64,000 bases of DNA from Nitratireductor thuwali (GCF_036621415.1 NZ_CP030941.1:434001-498000), one strand, 5' to 3'. Counted from the stretch's first letter, positions 34,523-42,984 are shown. Notes: generated by a model from the letters alone, not told the origin. Made by a program: numbers and translations.

Positions 34523-35371
34523 ATGGACCGCATGATCGACAAGCGCGACCTTTCCGGCACGTTTCGCGAGCGCATGAAACTCTTGATGCAGCGCACCGGG
34601 CTCAACCAGTCGGCCTTTGCCGGCGCCGTCGGCATCGACCGGTCGGCCCTGTCGCAGCTTCTCTCGGGAGGCTCGACCCGCCTGCCCCGCGCCGAGACGC
34701 TGCTGAATATCGCCGCCGAGCATCAGGTCTCGCTCGATTGGCTGCTTGGCCTCAGCCAGGATGAAGGCATCACCGGGGAACTGCGGCAGAGCCTGGAGAT
34801 CGCCGAGGCGGAAGCAGGCTTCGGCAGCACCATGCTGGCCAAGTGGCATGCCGAGGCGGCGGGCACCAAGATCCGCTACGTGCCCTCCGGCATCCCCGAC
34901 CTGCTGCGCACCGAGGCGGTGATCGATTTCGAGGCCGACGCAGCCCATATCAGCCGCGACGCCCAGCGCGAGGAAGCCCGATACCGCGTGGACTACAACC
35001 GCCGCCCCGAGACCGACATGGAGGTCTGCATGCCGCGCCAGACGCTGGAGCTGTTCGCCCTCGGCAAAGGCCGGTGGGACGGGCTGCCGGCGGCGGTGCG
35101 CGCGGCGCAGCTTGCCCATATGGCCGAGCTAGTCGAGGACCTCTACCCCACCTTCCGGCTGTTTCTTTTCGACTGGCGGCAGCGCTTTTCCGCGCCCTAC
35201 ACGGTTTTCGGTCCCTATCGGGCGGCGGTCTACATGGGCGGCATGTATCTGGTGCTGAACGCCCGGCAGACCGTGACGACGCTGGCCCGCCATTTCGACG
35301 GCCTCATCCGTGCCGCCGAAATCAATGCGCACGAGAGCGCCGGCTTCATCCGAGGGCTGAGGGTGGAATAG
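34523..35371 (+). CDS. XRE-family transcriptional regulator upstream of bmt
   Basis: 282 residues. The N-terminal helix-turn-helix spans about residues 12-75: FRERMKLLMQRTGLNQSAFA, GIDRSALSQLLSGG and TLLNIAAEHQVSLDWLLG. The remaining ~200 residues form a conserved unknown domain (FRLFLFDWRQRFSAPYTVFG, ARHFDGLIRAAEINAHE) that could bind a ligand. GAGGAAAAGCTC precedes the ATG. It lies 168 bp before bmt on the same strand, with a 22-bp palindrome in between, and may be a dedicated regulator of the methyl-transfer genes. That role is inference. Confidence 0.82.
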   Translation: MDRMIDKRDLSGTFRERMKLLMQRTGLNQSAFAGAVGIDRSALSQLLSGGSTRLPRAETLLNIAAEHQVSLDWLLGLSQDEGITGELRQSLEIAEAEAGFGSTMLAKWHAEAAGTKIRYVPSGIPDLLRTEAVIDFEADAAHISRDAQREEARYRVDYNRRPETDMEVCMPRQTLELFALGKGRWDGLPAAVRAAQLAHMAELVEDLYPTFRLFLFDWRQRFSAPYTVFGPYRAAVYMGGMYLVLNARQTVTTLARHFDGLIRAAEINAHESAGFIRGLRVE

Positions 35372-35382
35372 CGGGCTAGAAT

Positions 35383-35432
35383 GTGAGCTTTCAGGAAAAG
35401 TGGAAGCCGGTTTCCCGTCCGCAATCGCGAGA
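35383..35432. repeat. Rhizobiales-type intergenic repeat (family B)
   Basis: The segment TTTCAGGAAAAGTGGAAGCC and following GGTTTCCCGTCCGCAATCGC is a recognisable form of a repeat that is scattered through Mesorhizobium-like genomes, usually ending genes. A related, more degenerate run (GCATGATCCCGAAAAG) follows the desaturase gene at about 57405. It lies just after the XRE gene stop. Confidence 0.55.
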
Positions 35433-35472
35433 TCCAATAGTTGGATCAGGGGAGCGCCACGCACATTGACGC

Positions 35473-35494
35473 CATATAAAGATTTCTTTATATG
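35473..35494. promoter_or_regulatory. 22-bp palindromic operator, SahR-like, upstream of bmt
   Basis: A perfect palindrome with arms CATATAAAGA and TCTTTATATG separated by TT, 46 bp before the bmt start codon in an otherwise GC-rich region. It matches, as far as I recall, the motif described for SahR, the ArsR-family regulator of methionine and S-adenosylhomocysteine metabolism in proteobacteria. An almost identical site precedes the pterin methyltransferase gene at 45955. No SahR gene is visible in this window. Confidence 0.75.
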
Positions 35495-35539
35495 TTTATC
35501 TTGATCTCGGATCGACAATTCCAGAGAAGGCAGCATTTC

Positions 35540-36559
35540 ATGCAGAACCCAATCGATGCGCTGATTGCGGAAAAGGGCGTGCTTCTCGCCGACGGCGCGA
35601 CCGGCACCAACCTCTTCGCCATGGGGCTGCAGTCCGGCGAGGCGCCGGAGCTTTGGAACGAGGAAGCACCGGAAAAGATCGAGGCACTGCATCAGGGCTT
35701 CATCGACGCGGGCGCCGATATCATCCTGACCAATTCCTTTGGCGGAACCCGCCACAGGCTCAAGCTGCACGACGCCCAGGACCGCGTCTTCGAGCTCAAC
35801 AAGAAGGCTGCCGAGATCGCCTGCCGCGTGGCCGCCAAGGCCGGCCGCCGCGTCGTCGTCGCCGGTTCCGTCGGCCCCACCGGCGAACTGCTGGTGCCGT
35901 TGGGCGCGCTCACCTACGAGGCCGCCGTCGAGGCCTTCGTGGAACAGATCGAGGGCCTCAAGGCCGGCGGCGCGCAAGTCGCGTGGATCGAGACCATGTC
36001 GGCGCCCGACGAAATCAAGGCCGCGGCCGAAGCCGCCATCAAGGTGGGCCTGCCCTATACCTATACCGGCTCGTTCGACACCGCCGGCCGCACCATGATG
36101 GGGCTTGCCCCCAAGAACATCCACGATGTCGGCGAAACGATGCCGCAGAAGCCGGTCGCCGTGGGCGCCAATTGCGGCGTCGGCGCGCCCGACATCCTTG
36201 CCGCCCTGCTGGACATGTCCGAAGCCCGCCCCGAGGCCACCATCGTCGTCAAGGGCAATTGTGGCATCCCGGAGTTTCGCGGCACCGAGATTCATTATTC
36301 GGGGACGCCCGAGCTCATGAGCGAGTATGTGCGGCTTGCCGTCGACGGCGGCGCAAGGATCATCGGCGGCTGCTGCGGCACCTCGTTCGAGCACCTGGCC
36401 GCCATGCGCAGGGCGCTCGATGAGCACCGGAAGAACGGCAGGCCCGACATCGCCGCCATCGAAGCCCGCGTCGGCCCGATGCGCAACAAGGGCGCGGCCC
36501 AGAGCGGCGCCGACAGCGCGCCCGGCGGCCGCCGCGAAAGGCGCCGTGCACGGGGCTAG
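35540..36559 (+). CDS. bmt: Homocysteine S-methyltransferase (betaine-homocysteine type / split methionine synthase module)
   Basis: 339 residues of the zinc-dependent homocysteine S-methyltransferase family. The start is LLADGATGTNLFAMGL, and the zinc ligands are the cysteine in GANCGVG and the pair in GGCCGTS. In MetH this is only the first module; here it is a separate protein, with the B12 and pterin modules encoded at 40666 and 45993. It could therefore be part of a split methionine synthase, or a betaine-homocysteine methyltransferase. The C-terminus ends in a basic tail (PGGRRERRRARG). The ATG at 35540 fits homologues; a 22-bp palindrome lies upstream. Confidence 0.88.
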   Translation: MQNPIDALIAEKGVLLADGATGTNLFAMGLQSGEAPELWNEEAPEKIEALHQGFIDAGADIILTNSFGGTRHRLKLHDAQDRVFELNKKAAEIACRVAAKAGRRVVVAGSVGPTGELLVPLGALTYEAAVEAFVEQIEGLKAGGAQVAWIETMSAPDEIKAAAEAAIKVGLPYTYTGSFDTAGRTMMGLAPKNIHDVGETMPQKPVAVGANCGVGAPDILAALLDMSEARPEATIVVKGNCGIPEFRGTEIHYSGTPELMSEYVRLAVDGGARIIGGCCGTSFEHLAAMRRALDEHRKNGRPDIAAIEARVGPMRNKGAAQSGADSAPGGRRERRRARG

Positions 36560-36593
36560 ATCGTGTTGCCATTTCCCAGAATGGCTGGATGAC

Positions 36594-37226
36594 CTAGGTC
36601 GAGATCGGATTGCGGCTGTCGGCGAGGATGCGTCCGCCGATCCCGACGAAACAGACGCCGGCCACCCGCTCGATCCAGTGCCGCGCATGGCCGAAGGAGC
36701 GGATCACCGGCGCCGAAGACATGCACAGGCTGACAAAGGAATACCACACAAGCGCGCTTGCCATGACCAGCCCGACCATGAGCGCCATCAGCACGCCGGG
36801 CGTGTCGGCCGTCACGGCGGTGGCGAAAACGCTGGCGAACAGGACGATCGCCTTGGGATTGGTCAGCGTGACGGCGAAGCCGAAGAGAAACGCGTTGGCA
36901 CTCGACTTGTGATCGTCGACGGGGACGCCGATCTGCTCCGGCCGGGCAAGGATCAGGCGAATGCCGAGATAAATCAGGTATAGCCCGCCCGCGATGCGGA
37001 TCGCCCAGGCAAGCCACTGGTACTGGACCAGGATCGCGGAGAGCCCGAGCAGGCTGAGCGCAGCATAAAGGCCGAGCCCCAGCGACACGCCGGCCGTCGT
37101 CAACAGCCCTGCAACCGTTCCCCGGCTCATCGAAGACCGGACCACGGCCACGAAATCGGGACCGGGCAGGATCAGGGCCGGTATGAAAACGGCGAAGACA
37201 CTGATCAACAGGACGGTCGGTTCCAT
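36594..37226 (-). CDS. LysE-family amino-acid exporter
   Basis: 210 residues with about six membrane helices. The N-terminal SVFAVFIPALILPGPDFVAV and the later FGFAVTLTNPKAIVLFASVF are LysE/RhtB signatures. It exports amino acids or their derivatives. The start at 37226 has GGAGGAG 8 bp upstream. It converges on bmt and lies downstream of the second mttB-family gene on the same strand, with 115 bp between. A role in exporting methionine or homocysteine/homoserine lactone is possible but not shown. Confidence 0.85.
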   Translation of the reverse strand: MEPTVLLISVFAVFIPALILPGPDFVAVVRSSMSRGTVAGLLTTAGVSLGLGLYAALSLLGLSAILVQYQWLAWAIRIAGGLYLIYLGIRLILARPEQIGVPVDDHKSSANAFLFGFAVTLTNPKAIVLFASVFATAVTADTPGVLMALMVGLVMASALVWYSFVSLCMSSAPVIRSFGHARHWIERVAGVCFVGIGGRILADSRNPIST

Positions 37227-37342
37227 GCGCACGCTCCTCCGGCAGGCCGTTGTCGGTGGAAGTAGACCACTGTGCGAGCCGCCTTGCAACGGCAAGGCGC
37301 GCAAGAACAAGTGCGCGCCCCGGACGCGGTAAGGTCGCACCA

Positions 37343-38941
37343 TCAGGTGAAAGCGTCGGGCATTGCCTCCTTGCGCTTTGCCACGAAGTCCTTCAGCGCC
37401 TCGTCGATGCCTTCGTCGAGCGGCGGCGGCTGATAGGCCTCCAGCCAGCTTCGCGCCAGTTGATTGGCACGCTGGTTCGCCGTCTTTTCACCTTCCGCCG
37501 ACCATTGTTCATAGGAATTGTTGTCGGCAATCGATGAACGGTAGAAGGCCGTCTGGAAGTTCGCCTGCGTATGCGCGCAGCCGAGATAATGGCTGCCCGG
37601 GCCCACTTCGCGGATGGCGTCCATCGCCTGGCCGTTCTCCGAAAGATCCAGCGGCTCGCACAGGCGCTGCTGCATGCCGAGCTGGTCGATGTCCATCATG
37701 AATTTCTCGTAGGACGACACCAGCCCGCCCTCCAGCCAGCCGGCCGCATGCAGCACGAAATTCGTTCCCGCCAGCACCGTCGAATTGAGCGTGTTGGCGC
37801 TTTCATAGGCCGCCTGCGCATCGGCAACCTTGGAAGCCGTCAGCGAGCCGCCCGTACGGAACGGCAGGCCGAGCCGCCGCGCGAGCTGTGCCGCCCCGTA
37901 GGAGACGAGCGAAGGTTCCGGCGTTCCGAAGGTGGGCGCGCCCGACTGCATGGAAATGGACGAAGCGAAGGTGCCGAAGAGCACCGGCGCACCGGGCCGC
38001 ACAAGCTGGGTGAAGGCGGCGCCCGCCAGCACTTCGGCCAGCACCTGCGTGAGCGTGCCGGCCACCGTCACCGGGCTCATGGCCCCTGCCAGGATGAAAG
38101 GCGTGATGATGCAGGCCTGGTTGGCCCTCGCATACACCTTGGCCGCGCCCAGCATCGTCTCGTCGAAGACCATGGGCGAGTTGGCGTTGATGAGATTGAT
38201 GACGACGGTGTTGTTGTCGACGAATTCCTCGCCGAAGAGGATCCTCGCCATCGCCACCGTGTCCTCGGCACGGTCCGGCGCCGTCACCGACCCCATGAAG
38301 GGTTTGTCGGACAGGCGCATATGGGCATAAACCATGTCCAGATGGCGCTTGTTGACGGGCACGTCCACTGGCTCGCAAACGGTGCCGCCCGAATGGTGGA
38401 TCGACGGCGCCATATAGGCCAGCTTCACGAAATTGCGGAAGTCCTCGATCGTGGCATAGCGGCGGGTGCCATCCAGGTCGCGCACGAAAGGCGGGCCGTA
38501 TACGGGCGCGAAAACCGTGGCATTGCCGCCGATCTCGACCGAACGCTCCGGGTTGCGGGCGTGCTGCGTGAAGACGGGGGGCGCAGTCTTCAGAAGCTCT
38601 CGGCACAGGCCCTTGGGGAAATGCACCCGCTCGCCCTGAACGTCGGCGCCTGCAGCCTTCCAGAGCGCCAACGCCTCGGCGTCGTCGCGGAACTCAATGC
38701 CGATCTCCTCGAGCACCGTATCGGCGTTGGCCTCGATAAGCGCCAGGCCTTCCTCGTCCAGGATCCCGTAGGGCGACAGGCTGCGGCGGATATAGGCGAG
38801 CTGGGTTCCCGGCCCGCCGCCCGTGCGCGCCGCGCGCCGCGCGGCGGCGCCGCCGCGCTCCCCTCGCCCGCCCCTGCCGCGGCGCCCTTCGGCTGCGACG
38901 TCGGGGGTGGCTGAAAACTCGTCCGGCGAATTCTGGTTCAT
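37343..38941 (-). CDS. Second MttB-superfamily methyltransferase with Arg/Gly-rich N-terminus
   Basis: 532 residues, MttB superfamily, about as far from the protein at 27702 as different subfamilies are. Typical blocks are ANADTVLEEIGIEFRDD, FTQHARNPERSVEIGG, TPFILAGAMSPVTVAGT, LHAAGWLEGGLVSSYEKF and REVGPGSHYLGCAHTQ. No in-frame stop codon interrupts it, so it is a non-pyrrolysine form. Residues 20-39 hold at least eight arginines interspersed with glycine (RRGRGGRGERGG then RRAAR), a disordered basic extension ahead of the barrel. The start at 38941 is the better of two ATGs. It lies in the corrinoid cluster, opposite strand to bmt. Substrate unknown, probably a quaternary amine. Confidence 0.87.
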   Translation of the reverse strand: MNQNSPDEFSATPDVAAEGRRGRGGRGERGGAAARRAARTGGGPGTQLAYIRRSLSPYGILDEEGLALIEANADTVLEEIGIEFRDDAEALALWKAAGADVQGERVHFPKGLCRELLKTAPPVFTQHARNPERSVEIGGNATVFAPVYGPPFVRDLDGTRRYATIEDFRNFVKLAYMAPSIHHSGGTVCEPVDVPVNKRHLDMVYAHMRLSDKPFMGSVTAPDRAEDTVAMARILFGEEFVDNNTVVINLINANSPMVFDETMLGAAKVYARANQACIITPFILAGAMSPVTVAGTLTQVLAEVLAGAAFTQLVRPGAPVLFGTFASSISMQSGAPTFGTPEPSLVSYGAAQLARRLGLPFRTGGSLTASKVADAQAAYESANTLNSTVLAGTNFVLHAAGWLEGGLVSSYEKFMMDIDQLGMQQRLCEPLDLSENGQAMDAIREVGPGSHYLGCAHTQANFQTAFYRSSIADNNSYEQWSAEGEKTANQRANQLARSWLEAYQPPPLDEGIDEALKDFVAKRKEAMPDAFT

Positions 38942-39071
38942 GACGCTGGCCTTCAATGTCCGCTGCCCGCGCAGTCGGCACGGGGATTCTCCATGACATC
39001 GTATTCAGCCAGGCAGCGGTGAACGGTCAGCGAGCGTCGAAGCGTGTCGCAGAAAGAGCGATGGCGGCGGG

Positions 39072-39542
39072 CTATTTCCGATCGCCCGTCGTCCAACCGC
39101 TGCCGCTGGCCCAACTGGCATCGTTTGAAACGGCCTGGCTTGTGCGCGGGTCGAGGCCGCGCTTGAGCAGTTGCACCTCCAGTTGAAGCCGCTCCAGCTC
39201 GAGCTGATACAGCCTGTCGCAATTCAGCCGCCTGGGCTTCTCGCCGAGGGGCATCACGATGCGGCCATAGGCGGACAAGGGGCGGGAATCACCGTTGAGC
39301 CCGCCGCCGATCACGCCCGTATCCAGATAGGCGCCCGCGCCTCCCATGGCCGAGCGGCAGGTCGTTCCGTCGGCGGCCCTCACCTCGTCGAAGCCATGTG
39401 GCGACGATATCCCCGGCAGTGTCATGCCGGCATGGTTCTGGTTGACGATGTATTGATCCTGAGCAATGGCGGCCGAATGCATCATGCCTGACGATGCCAA
39501 CACGGCGGCTATTGCAAGCGTCGTCCTAGAAATCGACCACAT
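39072..39542 (-). CDS. Small exported protein, third gene of a fimbria-like trio
   Basis: 156 residues from the ATG at 39542. Residues 1-27 form a signal peptide (TTLAIAAVLASSGMMHSAAIA). The mature protein has two cysteines likely to form a disulfide, a Gly-rich middle, and a helical C-terminal part (DRLYQLELERLQLEVQLLKRG). It overlaps the preceding gene by 34 bp, so they are translated together. I do not recognise the family. Given its partners it could be a surface-structure component in the periplasm or outside. Confidence 0.6.
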   Translation of the reverse strand: MWSISRTTLAIAAVLASSGMMHSAAIAQDQYIVNQNHAGMTLPGISSPHGFDEVRAADGTTCRSAMGGAGAYLDTGVIGGGLNGDSRPLSAYGRIVMPLGEKPRRLNCDRLYQLELERLQLEVQLLKRGLDPRTSQAVSNDASWASGSGWTTGDRK

Positions 39543-39904
39543 ATCTGTGCCTTGATCCTGGTTGCCTGATTGGGAAACGGAACGCTTTCGGTACAAATGC
39601 GCACGCGCCGCGATCCGGCCCCCTCGAAGGGCAGGACCACCAGAACGGGCCGGGAACTGTCGCTGCCCAGCATCATCGTCGACGGTGTCACGCGAGCCCT
39701 CACCGGACGGAAGTTTTCGTCATAGACCTTCACCTCCACCAGAATGCGCTGGCGATAGGGATTGTACGGGCGAACCCGGATGGCGAATTCGTCGGTGAAG
39801 CTGGAGACCTCGCCGCGCATCGGCGTCATCGATTGGGCGGCCGCCGCGACCGGCAGACCGAGCGCGAACACGGCAACCGCCGCGAACCATACGGAGGGGC
39901 TCAT
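39509..39904 (-). CDS. Exported beta-sandwich protein resembling half of a pilus chaperone
   Basis: 131 residues with a signal peptide to about residue 22 (PVAAAA). The mature part runs SFTDEFAIRVRPYNPYRQRI, VEVKVYDENFRPVRARV, MMLGSDSSRPVLVVLPF and RRVRICTESVPFP, which has the strand pattern and the RxxxICxxxxP end seen in the N-terminal domain of periplasmic pilus chaperones. The second chaperone domain is missing. It lies between a pilin-like protein and another secreted protein. No usher gene is visible nearby. The family assignment is by pattern only. Confidence 0.6.
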   Translation of the reverse strand: MSPSVWFAAVAVFALGLPVAAAAQSMTPMRGEVSSFTDEFAIRVRPYNPYRQRILVEVKVYDENFRPVRARVTPSTMMLGSDSSRPVLVVLPFEGAGSRRVRICTESVPFPNQATRIKAQICGRFLGRRLQ

Positions 39905-39912
39905 GGCTGGTC

Positions 39913-40383
39913 CTACTCGCAGGTCACGGTCACTTCGGCGGTATAGGAACCGGCCGGGAATATGCCGGCCGGCTTGGTGGCGGCCAAGTCGACCTCGACA
40001 TTGGTGATGCCGAGGCCGAGCGGCGATGTCACCGAACCGACGACATCGAGCAACGAAGTGACGCCGCTGGCGCTGTAGGAGGAGGAGAAGGTGACATTGG
40101 CATCGCCGTCGGCAGGCGCGGAGGTGAAAGACGCCGGCGCGCTGGTCGAAAGCGAATAGCCAAGCCCCGTCGTGACGACGGTAGCCGTTCCCGACAATCC
40201 TCCGCCGTTCTGCGAGCTGAGTTCCGTGAAGTCCGCGCTTGCCACGAGCGTGCCAGGTGTGCCGATGGTGATGAGACAGGTGGCAAGGATGGTGCCATTG
40301 AAGATCACGGTGCCATTGACGGCGTTGGCGGCCGGAATACCGATCGTGCTGAATGCAACGGCGAAAGGGAGAAGCTTTTTCAT
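39913..40383 (-). CDS. Pilin-like / spore-coat-U-like exported protein
   Basis: 156 residues. After a signal peptide (KLLPFAVAFSTIGIPAANA) come VNGTVIFNGTILATCLITIG with one cysteine near the start, a Ser/Thr/Gly-rich beta region, and a C-terminal SYTAEVTVTCE with the second cysteine. This one-disulfide beta-sandwich pattern with a terminal TVTC strand resembles DUF4402 and spore-coat-U/fimbrial subunits. It is first of three same-strand genes. The ATG at 40383 is used; the frame before it continues only from a TTG. Confidence 0.6.
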   Translation of the reverse strand: MKKLLPFAVAFSTIGIPAANAVNGTVIFNGTILATCLITIGTPGTLVASADFTELSSQNGGGLSGTATVVTTGLGYSLSTSAPASFTSAPADGDANVTFSSSYSASGVTSLLDVVGSVTSPLGLGITNVEVDLAATKPAGIFPAGSYTAEVTVTCE

Positions 40384-40665
40384 AGGCAACAATCCAGGCT
40401 ACGCCCCGGTAGGTGCCCCCGCTCGCAGTGTACCCAAGGTTGTTGCATGGAACATGTTAACTTGACCTTAAATTGCAAATGCCATTTCCAATATCGGACG
40501 CCGTTTGCTCCCGGCGCTTCGTCGCAACGCCCCCGTCAGCCGCGCTTCCCGCCGGCTCCAGTCGCTTTCCTTTTGCATCTCGTCGCAATTCGGCTATGGA
40601 AGCCGGCCACGAGCGGCTTATGTAGAGTTGCCATCAGCGCCCCGCATCACCGGCAGGAGACGGAC

Positions 40666-41364
40666 ATGTCCGACGACGAAATCATCCTTTCGGACCTTTC
40701 TGACGAAGAACTCGTGCAGCAGATGCACGACGACCTTTATGACGGTCTGAAAGAAGAGATCGAGGAAGGCACGCGGATTCTTCTGGAGCGCGGCTGGACA
40801 CCCTACGACCTGCTCACCAAGGCCCTGGTGGAAGGCATGCGCATCGTCGGCGAGGATTTCCGCGACGGCATCCTGTTCGTGCCGGAGGTGCTGTTGTCTG
40901 CCAACGCCATGAAAGCGGGAATGACCATCCTGCGCCCTCTTCTGGTGGAAACCGGCGCGCCCAAGCAGGGCAAGATGGTCATCGGCACCGTCAAGGGCGA
41001 TATCCACGACATCGGCAAGAACCTCGTCGGCATGATGATGGAGGGCGCCGGTTTCGACGTGATCGACCTCGGCATCAACAACCCGGTGGAGAACTACCTC
41101 GCGGCCATCGAGGAGCACCAGCCCGACATCGTCGGCATGTCGGCGCTTTTGACCACGACCATGCCCTATATGAAGGTCGTGATAGACACGCTTAAGGAAA
41201 GGGGCATCCGCGACGACCTTATCGTGCTGGTGGGCGGCGCGCCCCTCAACGAGGAATTCGGCAAGGCGGTCGGCGCGGACGCCTATTGCCGCGATGCGGC
41301 CGTCGCCGTCGAAACGGCGAAGGCCTTCATGAAGCGGAAGCACAATGTCGGCGCTTCAGCGTAG
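40666..41364 (+). CDS. Stand-alone corrinoid (B12-binding) methyl-carrier protein
   Basis: 232 residues. Residues about 20-100 form the four-helix cap domain. From 104 on there is the Rossmann-like B12 domain with DIHDIG at 112-117 (His114 as the lower cobalt ligand), the SALL motif at 159-162 and LVGGAPLNEEF. It shuttles methyl groups between methyltransferases, like MtaC/MttC or the cobalamin module of MetH. The N-terminal 35 residues hold 14 Asp/Glu and one Lys. AGGAG precedes the ATG at 40666. It is the hub of the cluster: donors (mttB genes, pterin methyltransferase) and acceptor (bmt) flank it. Confidence 0.92.
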   Translation: MSDDEIILSDLSDEELVQQMHDDLYDGLKEEIEEGTRILLERGWTPYDLLTKALVEGMRIVGEDFRDGILFVPEVLLSANAMKAGMTILRPLLVETGAPKQGKMVIGTVKGDIHDIGKNLVGMMMEGAGFDVIDLGINNPVENYLAAIEEHQPDIVGMSALLTTTMPYMKVVIDTLKERGIRDDLIVLVGGAPLNEEFGKAVGADAYCRDAAVAVETAKAFMKRKHNVGASA

Positions 41365-41530
41365 CGCTTTGGATATCTGAGTCATATCTGCGCAGGCGAA
41401 CCAGACCGACCGTAAAAGCGTTATGGCGGCGCTTAGTGCAGTTCCAGAAAGGTGGTCTGTTTTCCCTCTGGAACCGCATGGGACCAAACAGGTGGATCGG
41501 ATCGGCGCTTCTGTGAAACGGCGAGCTGAT

Positions 41531-41689
41531 CTAGTCGACGGCTTCAGCGACGTTCTCACCGGCGCCCTGCGTCGCGTCGACGACATTGGCCGTATCCTGC
41601 CCCACGCCGCGAATGGTGTTGGCGCAGCCGGCGGCCAGCCCGAGGACGGCAATGACCAAGATGATGCGCGAAAAAACCGAACGTGTCAT
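41531..41689 (-). CDS. Entericidin-like small lipoprotein
   Basis: 52 residues. The N-terminus SRIILVIAVLGLAAGC is a lipoprotein signal with lipobox LAAGC. The mature part NTIRGVGQDTANVVDATQGAG matches the entericidin A/B family. AGGAGGG precedes the start. It sits alone on the minus strand inside the plus-strand corrinoid cluster, with only 34 bp between its start and that of DUF1638. Entericidins are small membrane lipoproteins, in enterics linked to a toxin/antidote pair; a partner is not visible here. Confidence 0.78.
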   Translation of the reverse strand: MTRSVFSRIILVIAVLGLAAGCANTIRGVGQDTANVVDATQGAGENVAEAVD

Positions 41690-41723
41690 GATTGTCCCTC
41701 CTGGAACGGCCTGAGAGTTTGAA

Positions 41724-42374
41724 TTGGCACAGCTACAACGCGGCAATGCGGAAAAGGTTCTGGTGATCGCCTGCGGGATGATCGCCCGCGAGGTGCTGGC
41801 CGTGCGCCAGCGCCTGGGCTTTGACCATATCGAGCTGACCTGTCTGCCCGCGCAATATCACTACCGCCCGGACAGGATCGCGCCGGAGATCGACAAGGCC
41901 GTCGAGAAAGCCAGGTCCGAAGGCTATCGGCATATCTTCATCGGCTATGCCGACTGCGGAACCGGCGGCGCCCTTGACCGCGTGTGCGAAAAACATGGCG
42001 TGGAGCGTATAGCCGGACCGCACTGCTTCGCCTTTTATCAGGGGCTCGAGGCTTTCGAGAAGGTGATGGAGGATGATATGATGTCCTTCTACATGACGGA
42101 CTTCCTGTGCCGCCATTTCGACGCGTTCTTCATGCGCCCCCTGGCCCTCGACCGCCACCCGGAACTCATCCAGGACTTCTTCGGCAACTATGAGAAAGTG
42201 ATCTATCTGGCCCAGACGGAAGATCCGGTGCTCGAGAAGGTGGCGCGCGCGGCCGCCCGCCTGCTCGGGCTTGAATATGAGCGGCGCTTCACCGGCTATG
42301 GCGACCTTTCGCAGGCCATGGCGCAGGCAGCCGGCGCGTCCGTTCAGGACCATAAAAAGGCTTCAATCGGCTGA
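41724..42374 (+). CDS. DUF1638 protein of the corrinoid methyl-transfer cluster
   Basis: 216 residues starting from a TTG (41724); no ATG fits better because conserved sequence begins at residue 10 (EKVLVIACGMIAREVLAV). Conserved blocks include HIELTCLPAQYHYRPDRI, IFIGYADCGTGGALDRVC and AGPHCFAFYQG, with four conserved-looking cysteines (17, 39, 77, 88 approximately) that could bind a metal or cofactor. This is DUF1638. Proteins of this family often occur with corrinoid methyltransferases and the activase in other genomes, from memory. A role in corrinoid loading, reactivation or methyl transfer is plausible; the activity is unknown. Confidence 0.8.
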   Translation: MAQLQRGNAEKVLVIACGMIAREVLAVRQRLGFDHIELTCLPAQYHYRPDRIAPEIDKAVEKARSEGYRHIFIGYADCGTGGALDRVCEKHGVERIAGPHCFAFYQGLEAFEKVMEDDMMSFYMTDFLCRHFDAFFMRPLALDRHPELIQDFFGNYEKVIYLAQTEDPVLEKVARAAARLLGLEYERRFTGYGDLSQAMAQAAGASVQDHKKASIG

Positions 42375-42402
42375 TTGGTTCACGCTTGGCTTGGAGATGT
42401 CC

Positions 42403-42984
42403 ATGTTGATGCGGTTGTGCTCGCTTTCCCTTTTCCTGTTCGCTTCATCCCTTCCCGCGCTCGCCACCGGCGAATTGCCCGATCTTCTGACCGAGGCCGA
42501 CAAGAGCCGGCTCGCCCGCTACGAAGAAAGCCGGCAGGAAGCAATCGACGAGGCCGTGGCCGGCGGCGCTGAAGAAGATGTGGCTGTCTTTCGCCAGATC
42601 GTCGAGCACCGGCCGCGCTCCTTCGACGGATTCGACATGACCGGCGCCTGGCAATGCCGCACGATAAAGGCCGGCGGGCTGGCAAGCCTCGTCATCTATG
42701 ACTGGTTTTCCTGCCGCGTGAGCGACGACGGCAGCGGCTGGCGCCTGGAAAAGCTATCCGGCTCGCAAAGAACGGTCGGGCGGTTCTTCACCGAAAGCGA
42801 CACCCGCCTCGTCTATCTCGGCGCCTATTTCGTTGCCGGGGACACCCCACCTGAATATGGCGCGGGGCCCGACACCGATCAGGTCGGTTATGCCTATCGC
42901 AGCGGCGATCAGCATTGGCGAATCGAGTTCCCGGCACCGGCGCGCGAATCCAAGCTGGACATCCTGGAATTCAGACGTCCGTGA
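42403..42984 (+). CDS. Exported DUF4893-type protein
   Basis: 193 residues with a signal peptide (SLSLFLFASSLPALA). The mature part starts LLTEADKSRLARYEESRQEAI, then FDMTGAWQCRTIKAGGLASL and FSCRVSDDGSGWRLEKLSGS, with a disulfide-like Cys pair, and ends LDILEFRRP. This is the pattern of DUF4893. I pick 42403 because the GGAG at 42393 is 6 bp upstream of it and too close to the ATG at 42397. It follows DUF1638 by 28 bp, so may be co-transcribed, though a periplasmic protein has no obvious role in methyl transfer. Confidence 0.68.
   Translation: MLMRLCSLSLFLFASSLPALATGELPDLLTEADKSRLARYEESRQEAIDEAVAGGAEEDVAVFRQIVEHRPRSFDGFDMTGAWQCRTIKAGGLASLVIYDWFSCRVSDDGSGWRLEKLSGSQRTVGRFFTESDTRLVYLGAYFVAGDTPPEYGAGPDTDQVGYAYRSGDQHWRIEFPAPARESKLDILEFRRP

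Noticed and set aside
27702..38941. Pyrrolysine (amber readthrough) in the MttB-family genes
   Set aside because: Both coding regions are continuous with no in-frame TAG, so they are non-pyrrolysine members.
41531..41689. Entericidin toxin-antitoxin pair
   Set aside because: Only one small lipoprotein gene is present; no second entericidin-like frame lies next to it.
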